Shown here piece after piece: positions 1 to 8,286 of a stretch of 64,000 nt of DNA. The stretch's first letter is position 1, and each line of letters begins with the position of its first letter. This stretch comes from Paractinoplanes atraurantiacus (GTDB lineage: Bacteria; Actinomycetota; Actinomycetes; Mycobacteriales; Micromonosporaceae): positions 62,001 to 126,000 of the forward strand of contig NZ_OBDY01000005.1 in NCBI RefSeq assembly GCF_900215205.1, read 5' to 3'. The position numbers and the translations under genes were made by a program. The notes under the pieces are model-generated. The model saw only the letters and a program-made list of their open reading frames with translations. It did no database searches and was not told where the DNA came from.

Positions 1-1
1 C

Positions 2-40
2 AGCGACGAGATCCCCGTCGGCGGAAAGGCGGCCTTCTGA
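2..40 (+). CDS. 3' end of an upstream gene (partial)
   Basis: An open frame enters from the left edge and encodes twelve residues ending GGKAAF before a TGA. That TGA shares its last base with the ATG of the next gene, which is typical of translationally coupled genes in this window. The family cannot be identified from so few residues. The coupling implies that it and the following esterase belong to one operon. Confidence 0.5.
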   Translation, partial: SDEIPVGGKAAF

Positions 41-1173
41 TGATCGACCCCACGCTGGGCGAGCTGCTCGCCGCGATGCCTCAGATGCCACCGCTGAACG
101 CCGAGACCCTCGCCCAGATCCGCCCGTTCGCCGCCGTCCCACCGCCCGCCGTCCTCGCTTCTCCGGCCGCGACCCCCACGACCGCCGTCAGCCCCGATCC
201 CATCGCGGCCTCCCCTGCCGCCGTCAGCCCCGGTCCCACCGCGGCCTCCCCTGCCGCCGTCAGCCCCGGTCCCACCGCGGCCTCCCCTGCCGCCGCCGGC
301 TCCGCTTCCATCGGCTGGCAGGAGACCAGCATCTCCGGGCCGGACGGCGCGCCGCTGCCATTGACGATCCTGCGGCCGGCCGCCGCCTCGCACGCGGCAC
401 CGTGCGTCTACTGGATCCACGGCGGCGGGATGATCATGGGGAACCGCTACTCCCAGATCGACATCCCGCTGGAGTGGCTCGGGGAGTTCGGTGCCGTCGT
501 GGTGTCGGTCGACTATCGGCTGGCGCCGGAGGCACGGGGCAGCGCACCGGTCGACGACTGCTATCAGGGCCTGGCCTGGATCTTCGAACACGCCGAGGAC
601 CTGGGTGTCGACGCCGGGCGTGTCGTCGTGGCGGGCGCGAGCGCCGGCGGTGGGCTGGCGGCCGGGGTCACGCTGATGGCCCGCGACCGCGGCCTCGGCC
701 CGATCGCCGGCCAGGTGCTGATCGGCCCCATGCTCGACCACCGCAACGAGACCACGTCGAGCCGGCAGTTCTCCGGCCGGCCCGGCGTGTGGACGCGCGA
801 GATGAACGAGTTCGCCTGGCGGTGCCTGCTCGGCGACGCCGACGCGCCCGCGGGAGCCGACCTCAGTTCGGCCGCGCGGACCGCGAACCGAGACGGCGGC
901 GCGGTGTCCGGCTACGTCTCGCCCGCGGTGGCCGGGGACCTGGCCGGGCTGCCGCCCGCCTATCTCGATGCCGGGTCGGCCGAGGTGTTCAGGGATGAGG
1001 TCGTGGCGTACGCGAGCCGGATCTGGGCCGCCGGCGGACACGCTGAGCTGCACGTGTGGGCCGGCGGCTTCCACGGGTTCGACGCCCTCTTCCCGGATGC
1101 CCCGCTGTCGGTGGCCGCGCGCCGGACCCGTACGGCATGGGTGGGAAGGCTTTGGGGTCCTTATCGGTTGTAG
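40..1173 (+). CDS. Alpha/beta hydrolase of the hormone-sensitive lipase (HSL) family
   Basis: This is a predicted cytoplasmic carboxylesterase of 377 residues. It has the HSL oxyanion motif HGGG (residues 127-130) and the nucleophile elbow GASAGG with Ser201. Asp319 and His345 (in GGFHGF) complete a plausible triad. Residues 35-88 form a Pro/Ala/Ser linker containing three 12-residue repeats, which makes the protein longer than the usual 300-320 residues of the family. The ATG overlaps the stop of the upstream partial gene, suggesting co-expression; HSL-type esterases often sit beside oxidoreductases, but the partner lies outside the window. The 3' end overlaps the convergent helicase gene by 13 bp. 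The substrate cannot be predicted. Confidence 0.9.
   Translation: MIDPTLGELLAAMPQMPPLNAETLAQIRPFAAVPPPAVLASPAATPTTAVSPDPIAASPAAVSPGPTAASPAAVSPGPTAASPAAAGSASIGWQETSISGPDGAPLPLTILRPAAASHAAPCVYWIHGGGMIMGNRYSQIDIPLEWLGEFGAVVVSVDYRLAPEARGSAPVDDCYQGLAWIFEHAEDLGVDAGRVVVAGASAGGGLAAGVTLMARDRGLGPIAGQVLIGPMLDHRNETTSSRQFSGRPGVWTREMNEFAWRCLLGDADAPAGADLSSAARTANRDGGAVSGYVSPAVAGDLAGLPPAYLDAGSAEVFRDEVVAYASRIWAAGGHAELHVWAGGFHGFDALFPDAPLSVAARRTRTAWVGRLWGPYRL
184..291 (+). repeat. In-frame 36-bp tandem repeat, three units
   Basis: Three consecutive 36-bp units encode the 12-residue motif AVSPGPTAASPA; the first unit differs at two residues and the last two are near identical. The array lies in the linker between the N-terminal segment and the esterase domain, so copy-number changes would lengthen the linker without breaking the frame. 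Confidence 0.85.
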
Positions 1174-2825
1174 CGCTCCCGGCGGACCGTCGGGCGCTTG
1201 CCCCTGATCGTGGCCCGGGACAGCGCCTTGATGACGCGGTCGGCGGCGGCCTCCGGGATCTCGACCAGGGAGAAACGGTCGGTGATCTGGATGGCGCCGA
1301 TGTCGCGGGCGGGCAGGCCCGACTCGCCGGCGATGGCGCCGACCAGGTCCTGCGGGCGCAGGCCGGAGCGGCGGCCGATGCCGACGAACAGGCGGGTCAC
1401 GTCGTCCTCGCCGTTGCGGGAGCGGCGGTCCGGGCGCGGGCCCCTGTTCTCCGGCTGTTCGCGGCGCGGCGGCAGCGGGGACGGGATCTCCGGCTCGTCG
1501 ATGTCGCCGCCGGCCGCCTCGTGCAGCAGCTTCACCGCGGCCAGGGCGACCTGCTCGACGTCGTGTTCGTCGGTCAGCGAGTCGATCACCACGCGGAACC
1601 GGTCGAGGTCGTCGGCGTCCAGGGCTTCCTGCAGCGAGGCCCTGGTCAGTTCGAGGCGCCGGGCCCGCAGGTCGGTCACCGTCGGGAGCTTCTCGAGCGG
1701 GATGCGGCGGCCGGTCAGCCGTTCGATCGCCTTGAGCATGCGCTGCTCGCGGGGCTCGGCCAGGCTGATCGCGACGCCCTCGCGCCCGGCCCGGCCGACG
1801 CGGCCGATGCGGTGGACGTACGCCTCGGGAGCGGCCGGCACGTTGAAGTTGATCACGTGGGTGAGTTGCTCGACGTCGAGGCCGCGGGCCGCCACGTCGG
1901 TCGCCACCAGCAGCTCCGTACTGCCGCCGCGCAGCCGGCCCATGACCCGGTCGCGCTGGTCCTGGCTCATGCCGCCGTGCAGGGCCTCGGCCCGGTAGCC
2001 GCGGCCGTTCAGCGTCTCGGTGACCTGGTCGACCTCTTCGCGGGTGCGGCAGAAGACGATGGCCGCGGTCGGCGCCTCCACGTCGAGGATGCGCCCCAGC
2101 GCGGCCGCTTTGTAGGCCCGGGCCACGATGTACGCGCTCTGGCGCACCAGGGGCAGCTCGCCGGGGGTGGGCTCCTCACGGCCCATCGTGACCCGCACCG
2201 GCTCGCGCAGGTGGCGGCGGGCGATCGCGTCGATGCGCGGCGGCATCGTCGCCGAGAAGAGCACGGTCTGCCGCTCGGTGGGCGTCTCGGCCAGGATGGC
2301 CTCGATGTCCTCGGCGAAGCCCATGTCGAGCATCTCGTCGGCCTCGTCGAGGACCACGGTCCGTACGTCACCGAGGTGAAGAGTGCCCCGGTTGATGTGG
2401 TCGAGCACCCGGCCGGGCGTACCCACGACCACGTCGACGCCGCGCGACAGGGCCTGCAGCTGACGGCCGATGGGCTGGCCGCCGTAGACCGGCAGCACCC
2501 GCACGCCCAGCTCACGGCCGTACCGGTGCACGGCCTGGGAGACCTGCTCAGCCAGCTCGCGGGTCGGCACCAGGGCCAGCGCGTGCGGCCCCTCGGTCTC
2601 GCCGCGGGTCAGCGACTGCAGCAGCGGCAGCGCGAAGGCGGCGGTCTTGCCGGTGCCGGTGGCGGCCTGGCCGACCAGGTCCTCGCCGGCGATCAGGGGC
2701 GGGATCGCCCCGCGCTGAATGGGGGTGGGTTCCTCGTAGCCGAGGCTCACCAGCGCGCGCAGGAGCTCCGGCCGAAGCCCCAGCCCCGCGAAGCCTGCCT
2801 CGGGCTCGAACAGGTCTTCGTCCAT
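1161..2825 (-). CDS. deaD: DEAD-box ATP-dependent RNA helicase with DbpA-like RNA-binding domain
   Basis: This 554-residue cytoplasmic protein unwinds structured RNA, with probable roles in ribosome assembly, RNA decay or cold adaptation. Helicase core motifs appear in order: a Q-motif (PTPIQ near residue 35), Walker A AATGTGKT (54-61), PTREL, the DEAD box, SAT, and the HRIGRVGRAG arginine-finger motif. After an Arg-rich linker, the C-terminal ~80 residues (from DVTRLFVGIGR) match the DbpA/CsdA RNA-binding domain. The gene is monocistronic, ends by overlapping the convergent esterase, and diverges from the APC permease. A TATCCT box 7 nt before the ATG suggests a leaderless mRNA. Family assignment is firm; the choice between deaD and csdA naming is conventional. 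Confidence 0.93.
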   Translation of the reverse strand: MDEDLFEPEAGFAGLGLRPELLRALVSLGYEEPTPIQRGAIPPLIAGEDLVGQAATGTGKTAAFALPLLQSLTRGETEGPHALALVPTRELAEQVSQAVHRYGRELGVRVLPVYGGQPIGRQLQALSRGVDVVVGTPGRVLDHINRGTLHLGDVRTVVLDEADEMLDMGFAEDIEAILAETPTERQTVLFSATMPPRIDAIARRHLREPVRVTMGREEPTPGELPLVRQSAYIVARAYKAAALGRILDVEAPTAAIVFCRTREEVDQVTETLNGRGYRAEALHGGMSQDQRDRVMGRLRGGSTELLVATDVAARGLDVEQLTHVINFNVPAAPEAYVHRIGRVGRAGREGVAISLAEPREQRMLKAIERLTGRRIPLEKLPTVTDLRARRLELTRASLQEALDADDLDRFRVVIDSLTDEHDVEQVALAAVKLLHEAAGGDIDEPEIPSPLPPRREQPENRGPRPDRRSRNGEDDVTRLFVGIGRRSGLRPQDLVGAIAGESGLPARDIGAIQITDRFSLVEIPEAAADRVIKALSRATIRGKRPTVRRERYNR

Positions 2826-2832
2826 GCAAGCC

Positions 2833-2838
2833 AGGATA
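2833..2838 (-). promoter_or_regulatory. -10 element (TATCCT) of the helicase gene, leaderless type
   Basis: Read on the minus strand, TATCCT is followed by seven bases and then the ATG of the helicase gene. This places the transcription start at or within a base or two of the start codon. No Shine-Dalgarno sequence is present. Confidence 0.45.
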
Positions 2839-2891
2839 CGAGCCCGCGATTTCTCGATGCGCGGCGGCGCGACTCATCGGCGCTTCTCGAT

Positions 2892-2897
2892 TAATGT
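2892..2897 (+). promoter_or_regulatory. -10 element (TAATGT) of the APC permease operon, leaderless type
   Basis: TAATGT lies seven bases before the ATG at 2905, and no ribosome-binding site is visible. The geometry predicts a transcript that begins at the start codon. Confidence 0.45.
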
Positions 2898-2904
2898 TCG
2901 GGCC

Positions 2905-4272
2905 ATGGCTCAGGAGGATCTCCGGCAGTTCGGCTACAAGCAGGAGCTCAGCCGTTCGCTGAGCTTCACCGACCTGCTCATCTACGGGCTCATCTTCATG
3001 GTGCCGATCGCCCCGTTCGGAATCTTCGGCAGTGTGTACAGCGGCTCCGGCGGCATGGTCGCCCTGGCGTACGTCATCGGCATGGTGGCGATGATGTTCA
3101 CCGCCCTGTCGTACGCCCAGATGGTCCGCGCCTTTCCGATGGCCGGGTCGGTCTACAGCTACGCCGGGCGCGGCATCGCGCCGCCGGTCGGGTTCCTGGC
3201 CGGGTGGGTGATCCTGCTCGACTACGTACTCGTGCCCGGTCTGCTCTATCTCGTGGCCAGCGTGGCCATGCACTCGCTGGTGCCGGGCGTGCCGGTCTGG
3301 TTGTGGCTGGTCGCCTTCGTGCTGCTCAACACGGTGGTCAACTATCTCGGCATCAAGATGACGGCCCGGGTCAACCGGATCATGCTGGTGGCCGAGCTGA
3401 TCATCCTGGCGATCTTCCTCGTGGTCGGGATCGCCAACATCGACAAATTCTCGTTCAGCCCGCTCTTCAACGCCGACACGTTCTCGTGGTCGGTGGTGTT
3501 CGGGGCGGTGTCGATCGCCGTGCTGTCGTTCCTGGGCTTCGACGGCATCTCCATGCTGGCCGAGGAGAGCCGCGAGGAGGCCCGCCAGATCGGCCGGGCC
3601 ATGGTCGGTGCGCTGCTGCTGGCCGGCACCCTGTTCGTGGTGCAGACCTGGGTGGCCGCGTTGCTCGTACCGGACGCACCTGGTCTTCTCGAGAACGGCG
3701 ACCCCGAGGGCACGGCCTTCTATGACGCGGCCCGGGCGGCCGGCGGCGGCTGGCTCGCCAACCTGACCGCACTGGCCACGGCGATCGCCTGGGGTTTCGC
3801 CAACTCGCTGGTGGCTCAGGCGGCGACGAGCCGATTGTTGTACGCCATGGCGCGCGACCGGCAGATGCCGCGCGTCCTGGCCCGGGTCAACGAGAAGCAC
3901 CGGGTACCGGCCAACGCCACACTGCTGGTCGCGGCCGTCTCGCTGGCCCTGGGTCTGTACATGGCGAGCCGCGACGACGGCATCTCGCTGCTGTCGACGC
4001 TGGTGAACTTCGGCGCCATGACCGCTTTCCTGGCGCTGCACGTGGCCGTGGTGGTGCACTACGTCGTACGCCAGGGAAGCCGGGACTGGTGGCGGCACCT
4101 GATCGTGCCGGTGGCCGGCTTCCTGATCCTGCTCTACGTGGTGATCAACGCGGACATCGCCGCTCAGACGCTCGGCTTCGCCTGGCTCGGGATCGGCGTG
4201 ATAGTGCTGATCGTGTTCTATGCGACCGGGCGGCGCCCCTCGCTCGCCGGCCTCTCCGAGGGAGAAAAGTGA
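2905..4272 (+). CDS. APC-superfamily amino acid/amine permease
   Basis: This 455-residue inner-membrane transporter has about twelve hydrophobic segments. Its first segment carries the GIFGSVYSGSGG-like unwound glycine region typical of APC permeases. I chose the ATG at 2905 (MAQEDLRQFG) because the longer frame would overlap the divergent helicase start, and because a TAATGT -10 box sits seven bases upstream. The next gene encodes an acetamidase/formamidase whose GTG overlaps this stop codon. The permease therefore probably imports the amide, amine or amino acid that feeds that enzyme. Substrate specificity is inference from context only. Confidence 0.9.
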   Translation: MAQEDLRQFGYKQELSRSLSFTDLLIYGLIFMVPIAPFGIFGSVYSGSGGMVALAYVIGMVAMMFTALSYAQMVRAFPMAGSVYSYAGRGIAPPVGFLAGWVILLDYVLVPGLLYLVASVAMHSLVPGVPVWLWLVAFVLLNTVVNYLGIKMTARVNRIMLVAELIILAIFLVVGIANIDKFSFSPLFNADTFSWSVVFGAVSIAVLSFLGFDGISMLAEESREEARQIGRAMVGALLLAGTLFVVQTWVAALLVPDAPGLLENGDPEGTAFYDAARAAGGGWLANLTALATAIAWGFANSLVAQAATSRLLYAMARDRQMPRVLARVNEKHRVPANATLLVAAVSLALGLYMASRDDGISLLSTLVNFGAMTAFLALHVAVVVHYVVRQGSRDWWRHLIVPVAGFLILLYVVINADIAAQTLGFAWLGIGVIVLIVFYATGRRPSLAGLSEGEK

Positions 4273-5252
4273 AGTTCCGACCCACGCCCGACCAGCTGTC
4301 CTACACCTTCGGCGGCCGCGAGCCTGTTTTGACCGTGGCGCCCGGCACCGCCGTCGAGCTCTACACCGAGGACTGCTTCGGCGGCCGCGTCCAGTCCGTC
4401 GACGACCTGCCGTCGGTGGTGTGCGAGTTCCCGTACCTGAATCCGGTGACCGGCCCCATCCACGTCGAGGGGGCCGAGCCCGGCGACACCCTCGCGGTGC
4501 ACTTCGTCTCGATCACGCCGGCCCGAGACTGGGCCGTGTCGTCGACGTTCCCGCACTTCGGGGCGCTGACCGGCACCCACACGACGGCGACCCTGCACCC
4601 GCCGCTGGACGAGGTGGTGTGGCGCTACGACGTGGACGTGCAGGCGGGCACGGTCACCTATCACGCGCGGCGCGGCGACTACAGCGTGGCGCTGCCGCTG
4701 GATCCGATGCACGGCACGGCCGGGGTGGCGCCCGCGGCCTTCGAGAGCCGGATGACCATCGTGCCCGACGTGCACGGCGGCAACATGGACACGCCCGAGC
4801 TGAGGGCCGGGGTCACCGCCTATTTCGGGGTCAACGTGCCCGGCGCGCTCTTCGCCCTCGGCGACGGTCACTGCCGTCAGGGCGACGGCGAGGTCTGCGG
4901 TACGGGCGTGGAAGCGGCCATGAACACGGTGGTGATCCTGGACCTGGTGAAGGGGGTGGCGACCCCGACGCCGCGCTTCGAGACCGACGAGGCGCTGATG
5001 TCGGCCGGGTCGGCGAGGCCGCTGGAGGACGCGTACCGGATGAGCCAGCACGACCTGGTCACCTGGTCGGCCGAGCTGACCGGCCTGGACGTGCTCGACG
5101 CCTACCAGCTGATCAGCCAGGCCGGCGAGGCACCGGTCGGCAACGTCTGCGACCCGAACTACACGATGCTGGCCAAGGTCGCCAAGAAGTATCTGGGCAC
5201 CGCGACCGCGTACGAGGGGATCCACGCCCGCCTGCGTAGTCTTCGATCATGA
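4269..5252 (+). CDS. Acetamidase/formamidase (FmdA/AmdA family)
   Basis: This 327-residue cytoplasmic hydrolase is expected to split formamide or acetamide into ammonia and the carboxylate. Family landmarks are the HGGNMDTPEL segment, the GDGHCRQGDGEVCGTGVE metal/active-site block, and an N-terminal beta-rich domain. The start is the GTG at 4269: it overlaps the permease stop as GTGA and is preceded by a GGAG ribosome-binding site. Longer frames would intrude deep into the permease gene. It lies in an operon with the upstream permease and the downstream SDR (ATGA overlap), which suggests an amide nitrogen-scavenging unit. Family confidence is high; the exact amide is unknown. Confidence 0.9.
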   Translation: MKFRPTPDQLSYTFGGREPVLTVAPGTAVELYTEDCFGGRVQSVDDLPSVVCEFPYLNPVTGPIHVEGAEPGDTLAVHFVSITPARDWAVSSTFPHFGALTGTHTTATLHPPLDEVVWRYDVDVQAGTVTYHARRGDYSVALPLDPMHGTAGVAPAAFESRMTIVPDVHGGNMDTPELRAGVTAYFGVNVPGALFALGDGHCRQGDGEVCGTGVEAAMNTVVILDLVKGVATPTPRFETDEALMSAGSARPLEDAYRMSQHDLVTWSAELTGLDVLDAYQLISQAGEAPVGNVCDPNYTMLAKVAKKYLGTATAYEGIHARLRSLRS

Positions 5253-5989
5253 GACGCATCCTCGTCACCGGAGCCTCCCGCGGCATCGGCCGCGCCATCG
5301 CGGTCGCCTTCGCCGCCCGGGGCGACCGGGTCGCGGTCCACTACGGCTCGGCCCGCGACGAGGCGGCAAAGACATTGGAGAGGCTTGGGGGTACGGGGCA
5401 TGCCATCGTCGGCGGCGACCTGGCCGATCCCGGCCAGGCGCGTGAGGTGGTCGACGCCGCCGTCCGCGAACTCGGCGCCCTCGACGTGCTGGTCAACAAC
5501 GCCGCGGTGGCGCCCGGCCCCGGCAACCGCCATGCCATAGCGACGACGTCGTACGAGGACTGGCAGCACCAGTGGCGCCACACGGTCGACGTGGACCTGC
5601 TGGGCGCGGCCAACGTGACGTACACCTTCGCCCATCACCTCATCGACCGAGGCGCCCCCGGCAGCATCGTGAACGTCGGTTCTCGAGGCGCCTACCGGGG
5701 CGAGCCGGACTATCCGGCGTACGGCGCGGCCAAGGCGGCCCTGCAGGCCTTCGGCCAGTCGATGGCGATCGCGCTGGCACCGCACGACATAGCCGTGACA
5801 TCGGTGGCACCGGGCTTCATCGCCACCGAGCGCCAGCAGGTGGGCGACGCCGTACGCCAGCAAAGCCCTTTCGGCCGTGCCGGCACGCCGGAGGAGGTAG
5901 CGGCGGCGGTGCTGCACCTGAGCTCCCCCGAGGCGCTGTGGTCCTCCGGCGCCGTCCTGGACCTCAACGGCGCTTCCTACCTGCGCTGA
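5249..5989 (+). CDS. SDR-family NAD(P)-dependent oxidoreductase
   Basis: This classical short-chain dehydrogenase/reductase has 246 residues and a Rossmann fold. The cofactor loop is TGASRGIG (7-14) and NNA occupies 83-85. The catalytic triad is Ser145, Tyr158 and Lys162 (YGAAK). The ATG overlaps the amidase stop as ATGA. A TAGTCT box six bases before the ATG, inside the end of the amidase gene, could provide a secondary leaderless promoter. It follows an amidase in the operon and so might reduce or oxidise a related carbonyl metabolite, but the sequence does not reveal the substrate. Confidence 0.88.
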   Translation: MRRILVTGASRGIGRAIAVAFAARGDRVAVHYGSARDEAAKTLERLGGTGHAIVGGDLADPGQAREVVDAAVRELGALDVLVNNAAVAPGPGNRHAIATTSYEDWQHQWRHTVDVDLLGAANVTYTFAHHLIDRGAPGSIVNVGSRGAYRGEPDYPAYGAAKAALQAFGQSMAIALAPHDIAVTSVAPGFIATERQQVGDAVRQQSPFGRAGTPEEVAAAVLHLSSPEALWSSGAVLDLNGASYLR

Positions 5990-6693
5990 TGCTCGGGAAT
6001 TTCACCGACGACGAACTGGCGGCGCGAGCTCGCCTGCGCCCCGGTCTGTACCACTGGCGTGTGCTGCCCGGACGCCCGCCGGTCGCGGCCGAGCACCAGG
6101 ACATCGACGCCGTGGTCCGGCAGTTCGGCGATCATCCGGCTGTCCGCACCCGCTTCGAGGAACTGGCCGCCGCGACCAACAGCCTCGTGCTGTTCCTCGA
6201 ATACCTCCCCCACCCGGTGTCGGCGATGTTGACCGATCCCCTGACGGTCGAGCGGCAACTGTTCGAGATCGTGGCGTCCCTGCGCGCCCGCGACGTGCTG
6301 CACATGGACGCCCACTTCGGCAACATGCGATCCGACGGCACCCGCATCCACCTCGTCGACTACGGCCTGGCCACCTCGCCCCGCTTCGACCTGTCGGACG
6401 AGGAACGCGAGTTCGTCGCCCACAACGCCGACCACGACGCTGACTACATGGCGATGCGTTTGGTGAACTGGCTGGTCACCTCGGCCTGCGGCGTCCCGCT
6501 GCCCGCCCGGGACAGTTATGTGCGCCGCTGCGCGGACGGCGACATCCCCTCAAACGTGCCGTTCCCCGTCGTGGAGATTCTGGCCCGGCACGCGCCGGCC
6601 GCTGCCCGGATGAACGCGTTCTGCTACCGCTTGTTCGACGGCGACATTCACGCGAAGTATCCCCGTGTCGGATCGGGGCGGCGCCGTTCGTAG
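5989..6693 (+). CDS. Protein kinase-like protein with a minimal N-lobe
   Basis: This 234-residue protein carries a kinase/phosphotransferase catalytic core: HMDAHFGN (105-112, catalytic Asp107 and metal-binding Asn112) followed by VDYG (123-126) in place of DFG. Only about 100 residues precede the core, and I see neither a glycine-rich loop nor a clear beta3 lysine, so the ATP-binding lobe is reduced or divergent. The ATG overlaps the SDR stop as TGATG, so it is the last gene of the amide operon. Actinomycete homologues annotated as serine/threonine-kinase-like share the DAHFGN...DYGLATSPRFDLS block. It may be a small-molecule kinase or a pseudokinase. Confidence 0.7.
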   Translation: MLGNFTDDELAARARLRPGLYHWRVLPGRPPVAAEHQDIDAVVRQFGDHPAVRTRFEELAAATNSLVLFLEYLPHPVSAMLTDPLTVERQLFEIVASLRARDVLHMDAHFGNMRSDGTRIHLVDYGLATSPRFDLSDEEREFVAHNADHDADYMAMRLVNWLVTSACGVPLPARDSYVRRCADGDIPSNVPFPVVEILARHAPAAARMNAFCYRLFDGDIHAKYPRVGSGRRRS

Positions 6694-6714
6694 CCATGGT
6701 GAGGGGGTACCGAA

Positions 6715-7527
6715 ATGCCGCATCCACCAGCCAAGATCCGTCGCATGTTCGAGCTCATCGAGCCGATCGCCACCGTCACGTTCTCGGAGACACCGAACGA
6801 GGCCTTCCTGGCCTTGGGCATGCGCAACTACTGGGACGGCTACTTCGCGGGCCGCGCCGCCCCGCTGGGCACGGCCCCACCCGAGGTGGTGCACGCGGTC
6901 TTCTACAACTTCGCCCCCGGCGAGGTGACCCGCCACATCCCGTGGGTCTGGACCAAGACCACCCCCACCGAGGCGATAGCCGTACGGGAACGGTCCAGCG
7001 CCACCACCCTGCGACAGGCGACGGGCGGCCTGGACCTGACGCGCGCAGCCGATTTGGCCACCCGGGCCGCTCTGAGCGCACCGATCGAAGGCCGCCCGCT
7101 GTATGCCGCCCTGCGCGCACTGGACGTCCCCGAGGACCCGGCAGCCAGACTGTGGCACGCCGCAACCCTGCTCCGTGAACACCGAGGCGACGGCCACAAC
7201 GCCGCCCTGCTGACCCACGGCATAGCCGGCACCGAGGCCCACGTCCTGCTGGCCCTGTCCCTGGACATGAGGCCCCAGGATTTCGGCCGCCTCCACCACC
7301 TGCCGAAACCTCAGCTGGCCGCCGTGGTCGACGGCCTGCGCGACCGCGGCCTGGTCACCGCCGACGACTGCTTCACGGCCGCCGGCCGCAAGACCAGAGA
7401 ACAGATCGAGGCCCTGACCGACGAGCTGGCGGCCCCGCCCTACAACGCCCTGAGCGCACCCGAACTGGACGAGCTGATCACAGCCCTCGACCCGATCGCC
7501 GCCGCCGTGACGGCCGCCGACTTGTAG
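6715..7527 (+). CDS. SCO6745-like winged-helix protein (MarR/SalK type)
   Basis: This 270-residue cytoplasmic protein resembles the SCO6745 family: a LFEPLxAVTYF-like N-terminus (here MFELIEPIATVTF), the motif YFAGRAAPLG near residue 45, a helical middle, and a C-terminal winged-helix-like segment (LPKPQLAAVVDGLRDRGLV, then GRKTREQIEALTDEL) reminiscent of MarR regulators. A GAGGGGG ribosome-binding site precedes the ATG with normal spacing. It begins 21 bp after the kinase-like gene and may be co-transcribed with it. DNA binding is plausible but unproven for this family. Confidence 0.75.
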   Translation: MPHPPAKIRRMFELIEPIATVTFSETPNEAFLALGMRNYWDGYFAGRAAPLGTAPPEVVHAVFYNFAPGEVTRHIPWVWTKTTPTEAIAVRERSSATTLRQATGGLDLTRAADLATRAALSAPIEGRPLYAALRALDVPEDPAARLWHAATLLREHRGDGHNAALLTHGIAGTEAHVLLALSLDMRPQDFGRLHHLPKPQLAAVVDGLRDRGLVTADDCFTAAGRKTREQIEALTDELAAPPYNALSAPELDELITALDPIAAAVTAADL

Positions 7528-7551
7528 GCGCCGCAATGCGAGGATCCGTCG

Positions 7552-7818
7552 ATGACCTCTTTCCTCGACCATGGCGACCGGCGATTCCAGGTATTGGCCT
7601 ACCACGACGCGATACGGCACGACGGTCCAGCACTGGAGCTGGCCGAGTTGGTGGACGGAGAAGTAGGCCCCGAGCTCATGACGGTCCTGTTCTCCGCGTC
7701 CGGCGCCGAGGAGACCGAGGTTCTCTTGTACGAAAGCAGCTTGCCGTTGCCCATCGTCACAGCGTTCCTGGAGGCCGCCAAAGAGAGGACGTCCCAGATC
7801 ACTCGTCGAATCCGATGA
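7552..7818 (+). CDS. Small hypothetical protein (88 aa)
   Basis: This is an unrecognised acidic protein without signal peptide or membrane segment. A GAGGA ribosome-binding site sits eight bases before the ATG, and codon use is like that of real genes here. The segment LPLPIVTAFLEAAKER looks like an amphipathic helix. It starts 24 bp after the SCO6745-like gene and overlaps the convergent minus-strand gene by about 20 bp. No function can be proposed. Confidence 0.6.
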   Translation: MTSFLDHGDRRFQVLAYHDAIRHDGPALELAELVDGEVGPELMTVLFSASGAEETEVLLYESSLPLPIVTAFLEAAKERTSQITRRIR

Positions 7819-8281
7819 CGATCCGGACGTCGTCCGGGGCGCCGAGACCGGTCAGGATCGTCAGCCGCTCGAAGAAGTACGGGGTCAGGAAGTCGCGCAG
7901 CCGAACGATGTCGCTCTCGCCTTCGTGGACCGGTCCGGCACCGTAGCCGCCGTTGCGGAGCCGGCGATCCTTGAACACCTGGTCGTAGTCGTACGCCTGT
8001 AGCTCGGCCAGCGTCAGCCACGACGTCGCGAAGAGCTCCGCCCGCCACGAGTCGAACTCGTCGCCGACGACGTCGAGGTCGGCGGGCAGACCACGCGGCG
8101 GCGCGATCACCGGCGAGCGCGAGTAGTTCCGGACGCCGGCCAGGAAGCCGAAGATCCGGTAGTCCGGGTGCTCGAACAACTCGTTCGTCCGTCCACCGCT
8201 CGTACTCGCGAGGGTTTCGCGGACTCGTCTCCAACGGCCGGCCCGTCGAACCTCGATTGCTGTGTGTATGTCGGCCACCAT
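7799..8281 (-). CDS. Conserved hypothetical protein (FGFLAGVRN family)
   Basis: This soluble protein of about 160 residues contains DIHTAIEVRRAGRW at its start and FGFLAGVRNYS followed by PRGLP in the middle. From memory, these are hallmarks of a family of unknown function found in bacteria and phages. I place the start at 8281 (MVADIHTAIE); an alternative ATG at 8302 would add seven residues and overlap the upstream gene by 16 bp. It is the third gene of a minus-strand operon after the DMT exporter and another hypothetical protein. The family is not functionally characterised. Confidence 0.65.
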   Translation of the reverse strand: MVADIHTAIEVRRAGRWRRVRETLASTSGGRTNELFEHPDYRIFGFLAGVRNYSRSPVIAPPRGLPADLDVVGDEFDSWRAELFATSWLTLAELQAYDYDQVFKDRRLRNGGYGAGPVHEGESDIVRLRDFLTPYFFERLTILTGLGAPDDVRIVIGFDE

Positions 8282-8286
8282 GACTC

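Noticed and set aside
1056..2894. 612-residue plus-strand frame opposite the helicase gene
   Set aside because: It is the mirror of the helicase coding sequence with high-GC codon bias; the composition is repetitive Gly/Arg/Ala/Asp and shows no motif.
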